The notes under the pieces are model-generated. The model made no database searches. It was not told where the DNA came from and saw only the letters and a list, made by a program, of their open reading frames with translations. The position numbers were made by a program, and so were the translations under genes. A stretch of 53,560 nucleotides of DNA from Bacteroidales bacterium (lineage in GTDB: Bacteria; Bacteroidota; Bacteroidia; Bacteroidales; UBA4417): the NCBI GenBank assembly GCA_030654075.1, contig JAURYB010000107.1, positions 1 through 53,560 on the forward strand. The letters are read 5' to 3'. Below are positions 51,008 to 53,560 of this stretch, piece after piece. The stretch's first letter is position 1, and each line of letters begins with the position of its first letter.

Positions 51008-53161
51008 TTATTTCACAACCTTCATTTCATCTACCAAATAACCGGCCCCGGCATATTTATCTACAACAAATAGCACATACCGTATATCCACGCAGATAGT
51101 CCGCTGCAGGTTTACATCAAATTTAATATCGGAGCTCATGGCTTCGGAGTTGCCATCAAAAGCCAGTCCTACTAATTCGCCATTGCCATTAATAACCGGG
51201 CTGCCAGAGTTGCCACCGGTAATATCATGGGTGGTAAGGAAGCAGACATGCATAACTCCATTATCGGCATACTGTCCGAAATCTTTTTTAGCATATAAAT
51301 CTTTCAGCTTTGGCGAAACAATAAATTCCGCATTTGTCGAATCTTCCTTTTCCAGTACTCCTTGCAGTGTAGTGTAATAATCGGCGAAAAGTGCATCTGC
51401 CGGTCGGTAAGGTTTCGCTGTTCCGTATGTTAACCGCATGGTACTATTGGCATCCGGGTAAAAAGTAGTTCCGGGATTCATTTCGCGCAACCCGGCAATA
51501 TACAGGCGACGGGCTTTTGAGAATTTATCCTCATCCGTCATTTGCGAAAGGCGGGCAATCATATACGAAGCTATAAATGAATTAGCAGCCATATAAGCCG
51601 GGTCCTTTTGAAGTGTTTTCTTCTTTGGATTATTCAGAAATGCCATCAAACTTGCCTCAGAAGCAAAAATGGACTTGTCAAAAATATGATCCACATATTT
51701 TTTATAATCATCTTTAAATTTCTTTTTGATGGTCAGATAACAATCAGGCATATACTCGGGAGCCACATTTTCGGCATAAATTTCAAGCATTTTCAGAAGT
51801 AGTTCTTTTTCCAGTGCCGGGTTAAAGGTTTTATAAAATTTAGCTGCCCTGTTTTTGTTGATGTTGACCATTTCGGTAAAATCGGCTGAATCGAACCTGC
51901 TCCTGAGTTCACCGGTCTGGAAAGCAATATATAATATTCGGGCACCCATCAGCAATTCACCGGCATACATGATTGCCTCGCTAGCGCGACTTTCGGCCGA
52001 GGTTTTATAAACCGTTTTAAAATCGTCAATTACACTTCCGTATTTGGCTTTCCGGCCTTCATCCTGGCTAACCCATGCCTGGAAATCGTCTTCAACTCTT
52101 TTTTTGTCGTCGTATACTTTTAAACGTAGCAGTGCTTTACTTTCCTGCAGTGATTTCTTCCAGAAATTGCCCAGGTACGCATAATCACCGGCATAGGCTA
52201 TACGGGTAGCATCATCGGAGTCCATATATTTTCTCATCACTTCCATCTTGGCCCATTTAGCTTTTATGTCGGCAGGATTGGTTTGGGTAAGTTTCTCCTG
52301 AATACCGTAGGAGGTCAGATAACGATCGGTAGCACCGGGATAACCCAGTATCATTGAAAAATCGCTTTCGTTAACGCCGGCAATTGAAACCGGAAGAAAG
52401 TGTTTAGGCTGCATGGGTTGATTGGTCTTTGAATATTCGGCAGGTTTGCCATCGGCACCGGAATACACGCGCAACAGGCAAAAATCACCTGTATGGCGTG
52501 GCCACATCCAGTTATCGGTATCACCACCGAATTTTCCGATGGATGAAGGAGGAGCTCCTACCATACGAACATCGGTATAAGTCTGGTAAACAAACATATA
52601 ATATTCATTCCCTTCAAACATGCTTTCAACAGATACTTCAAATGCCGAACCGGCTTCCTTCTCCGCTTCTTCGATAATCAGATCCGATTCTTTCTGAATT
52701 GCCTGGCCTCTTTCGCCTTCATCCATTTCGGAAGTGACTTTAGCCAGAATACGGGCCGTGACATCTTCCATCCTGATGAGGAAGGAAACCGTTTTACCTG
52801 GAATCGGCAATTCCTCCTCCGGACGCATGGCCCAGAAACCGTCAGTCAGGAAATCTGTACCAACAGAACTTTGTTCAGCAATGGCTTCATACCCGCAATG
52901 ATGGTTTGTGATAAGCAAACCTTTTTGTGAAATTATTGAACCGGTGCATCCACCATGATCAAGTGAAATAATTGCATCTTTCAGGCAGGCCTGGTTTACG
53001 CTGTAGATCTGTTCTGCTGATAGTTTCAGACCCATCTGCTGCATTGCACCTATATTGTATTTGCTTACCAGCATGGGCAGCCACATGCCTTCGTCGGCTT
53101 TGGCGAAAAAACTCAGTACGGTTACAAAAACCAGGAATAGGGAGACTTTGAGGTGTTTCAT
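51008..53161 (-). CDS. S46 family dipeptidyl-peptidase (DPP7/DPP11 type)
   Basis: The 717-residue secreted serine peptidase has a signal peptide (MKHLKVSLFLVFVTVLSFFAKA). The catalytic triad is in TNHHCG (His88), GGDTDNW (about Asp214-216) and TGGNSGSP (Ser652), the chymotrypsin-like arrangement of the family with its large helical insertion. Family members remove dipeptides in the periplasm for amino-acid-fermenting or proteolytic growth. Whether it favours hydrophobic (DPP7) or acidic (DPP11) residues cannot be settled from sequence alone. The C-terminus DKYAGAGYLVDEM has small residues where specificity is set in this family. No operon partner is visible. Confidence 0.93.
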   Translation of the reverse strand: MKHLKVSLFLVFVTVLSFFAKADEGMWLPMLVSKYNIGAMQQMGLKLSAEQIYSVNQACLKDAIISLDHGGCTGSIISQKGLLITNHHCGYEAIAEQSSVGTDFLTDGFWAMRPEEELPIPGKTVSFLIRMEDVTARILAKVTSEMDEGERGQAIQKESDLIIEEAEKEAGSAFEVSVESMFEGNEYYMFVYQTYTDVRMVGAPPSSIGKFGGDTDNWMWPRHTGDFCLLRVYSGADGKPAEYSKTNQPMQPKHFLPVSIAGVNESDFSMILGYPGATDRYLTSYGIQEKLTQTNPADIKAKWAKMEVMRKYMDSDDATRIAYAGDYAYLGNFWKKSLQESKALLRLKVYDDKKRVEDDFQAWVSQDEGRKAKYGSVIDDFKTVYKTSAESRASEAIMYAGELLMGARILYIAFQTGELRSRFDSADFTEMVNINKNRAAKFYKTFNPALEKELLLKMLEIYAENVAPEYMPDCYLTIKKKFKDDYKKYVDHIFDKSIFASEASLMAFLNNPKKKTLQKDPAYMAANSFIASYMIARLSQMTDEDKFSKARRLYIAGLREMNPGTTFYPDANSTMRLTYGTAKPYRPADALFADYYTTLQGVLEKEDSTNAEFIVSPKLKDLYAKKDFGQYADNGVMHVCFLTTHDITGGNSGSPVINGNGELVGLAFDGNSEAMSSDIKFDVNLQRTICVDIRYVLFVVDKYAGAGYLVDEMKVVK

Positions 53162-53164
53162 GGA

Positions 53165-53395
53165 TGTACGATTTACGAATGACGATTTACGAGGTACGAG
53201 GTACGAATTACGAGGTACGATTTACGAGGTACGATTTACGAGGTACGATTTACGAGGTACGATTTACGAGGTACGATTTACGATTGGGCACGACTTCTGA
53301 CTTCCGACTTATTATTTACGATTTACGAGGTACGATTTACAAATTATAAGGTACAAATTATGAGGCACAAATTACGAGGTACGAATTATGAGACC
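53165..53395. repeat. Tandem ACGAGGTACGATTT repeat
   Basis: ACGATTTACGAGGT-type units of about 14 bp are repeated from 53165 to 53281. A section from 53282 to 53345 is the inverse of the 19218-19681 unit (GGGCACGACTTCTGACTTCC...). Degenerate units continue to about 53395. It lies directly upstream of the S46 peptidase gene, so that gene's promoter is inside or beyond the repeat. Confidence 0.85.
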
Positions 53396-53443
53396 AAGAT
53401 ACAAATTACAATTATCACAATTAACAATCTGTCAAATAAAAGT

Positions 53444-53560
53444 GTCGAACTACCCAATGGTAAATCGTCATTCGCCAATCGTAAATAAAAATGACGAACT
53501 ACCCAATCGTAAATCGTCATTCGCCAATCGTAAATAAAAATGACGAACTACCCAATCGTA
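53444..53560. repeat. 49-bp tandem repeat at window end
   Basis: The unit GACGAACTACCCAATCGTAA, followed by ATCGTCATTCGCCAATCG and TAAATAAAAAT, occurs at least 2.3 times with a period of 49 bp. Later copies are almost identical. It continues past the window. Confidence 0.8.

Noticed and set aside
53164..53349. Short plus-strand frames with YDLRGTIYEVRF
   Set aside because: Translated tandem repeat, the inverse of the tract at 19218-19681.

Overview
The window comes from a member of the phylum Bacteroidota, most likely a Bacteroidales-like or uncultured relative; I cannot place it more precisely. The evidence is a type IX secretion C-terminal sorting domain, a GldH gliding lipoprotein, an S46 dipeptidyl-peptidase, a three-subunit SdhCAB, RHS and BACON-domain proteins, and recurrent TAnnTTTG -7 promoter boxes in place of E. 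coli-type -10 boxes.

Layout. Positions 1-3803 hold a leftward three-gene secreted operon: a lipoprotein, a low-complexity secreted protein, and a large ricin-lectin/cholesterol-dependent-cytolysin-like protein that runs off the window. A LytTR response regulator and a TPR histidine kinase diverge from it (4266-7002). Housekeeping genes follow: tRNA-Lys, meaB, a flavin reductase-rubredoxin, terC, glnA, hsp20 (behind a sigma-54-like promoter with paired palindromes), an EamA transporter, a phospholipase D, and the yicC-gmk-nadD cluster. A 1197-aa type IX-secreted adhesin-like protein occupies 19959-23552. From 23582 to 27381 lies an accessory island bounded by two copies of the 3' end of an alpha/beta hydrolase gene. 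It holds a 5'-truncated RHS protein, a possible partner protein, a broken XRE regulator and a DUF559 nuclease-like gene. Two M24 aminopeptidases and the sdhCAB operon follow. Positions 36166-45029 form a defence island: a RhuM pseudogene, an MNT/HEPN pair, and a type III restriction-modification locus with DUF1828 and DUF6978 genes between res and mod. The window closes with holB, ricT, gldH, a PBP1A and an S46 peptidase.

The most striking pattern is in the spaces between genes. Almost every gap carries an imperfect palindromic repeat from one of about ten sequence families. Four small genes of three families (two four-helix-bundle/S23-type, one GxxExxY, one DUF559) each sit inside such a repeat. 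In three cases the gene lies between two direct copies of one repeat arm, with a third, inverted arm on one side. Related copies without a gene are also present. One insertion duplicated 32 bp of the mod gene tail and so left mod intact; another split sdhA from sdhB without breaking either. I read these as a class of palindromic elements with small-ORF cargo, and this is my main candidate for an under-described system. The second candidate is the cytolysin-like operon next to a LytTR two-component system whose promoter carries a 20-bp-phased direct repeat.
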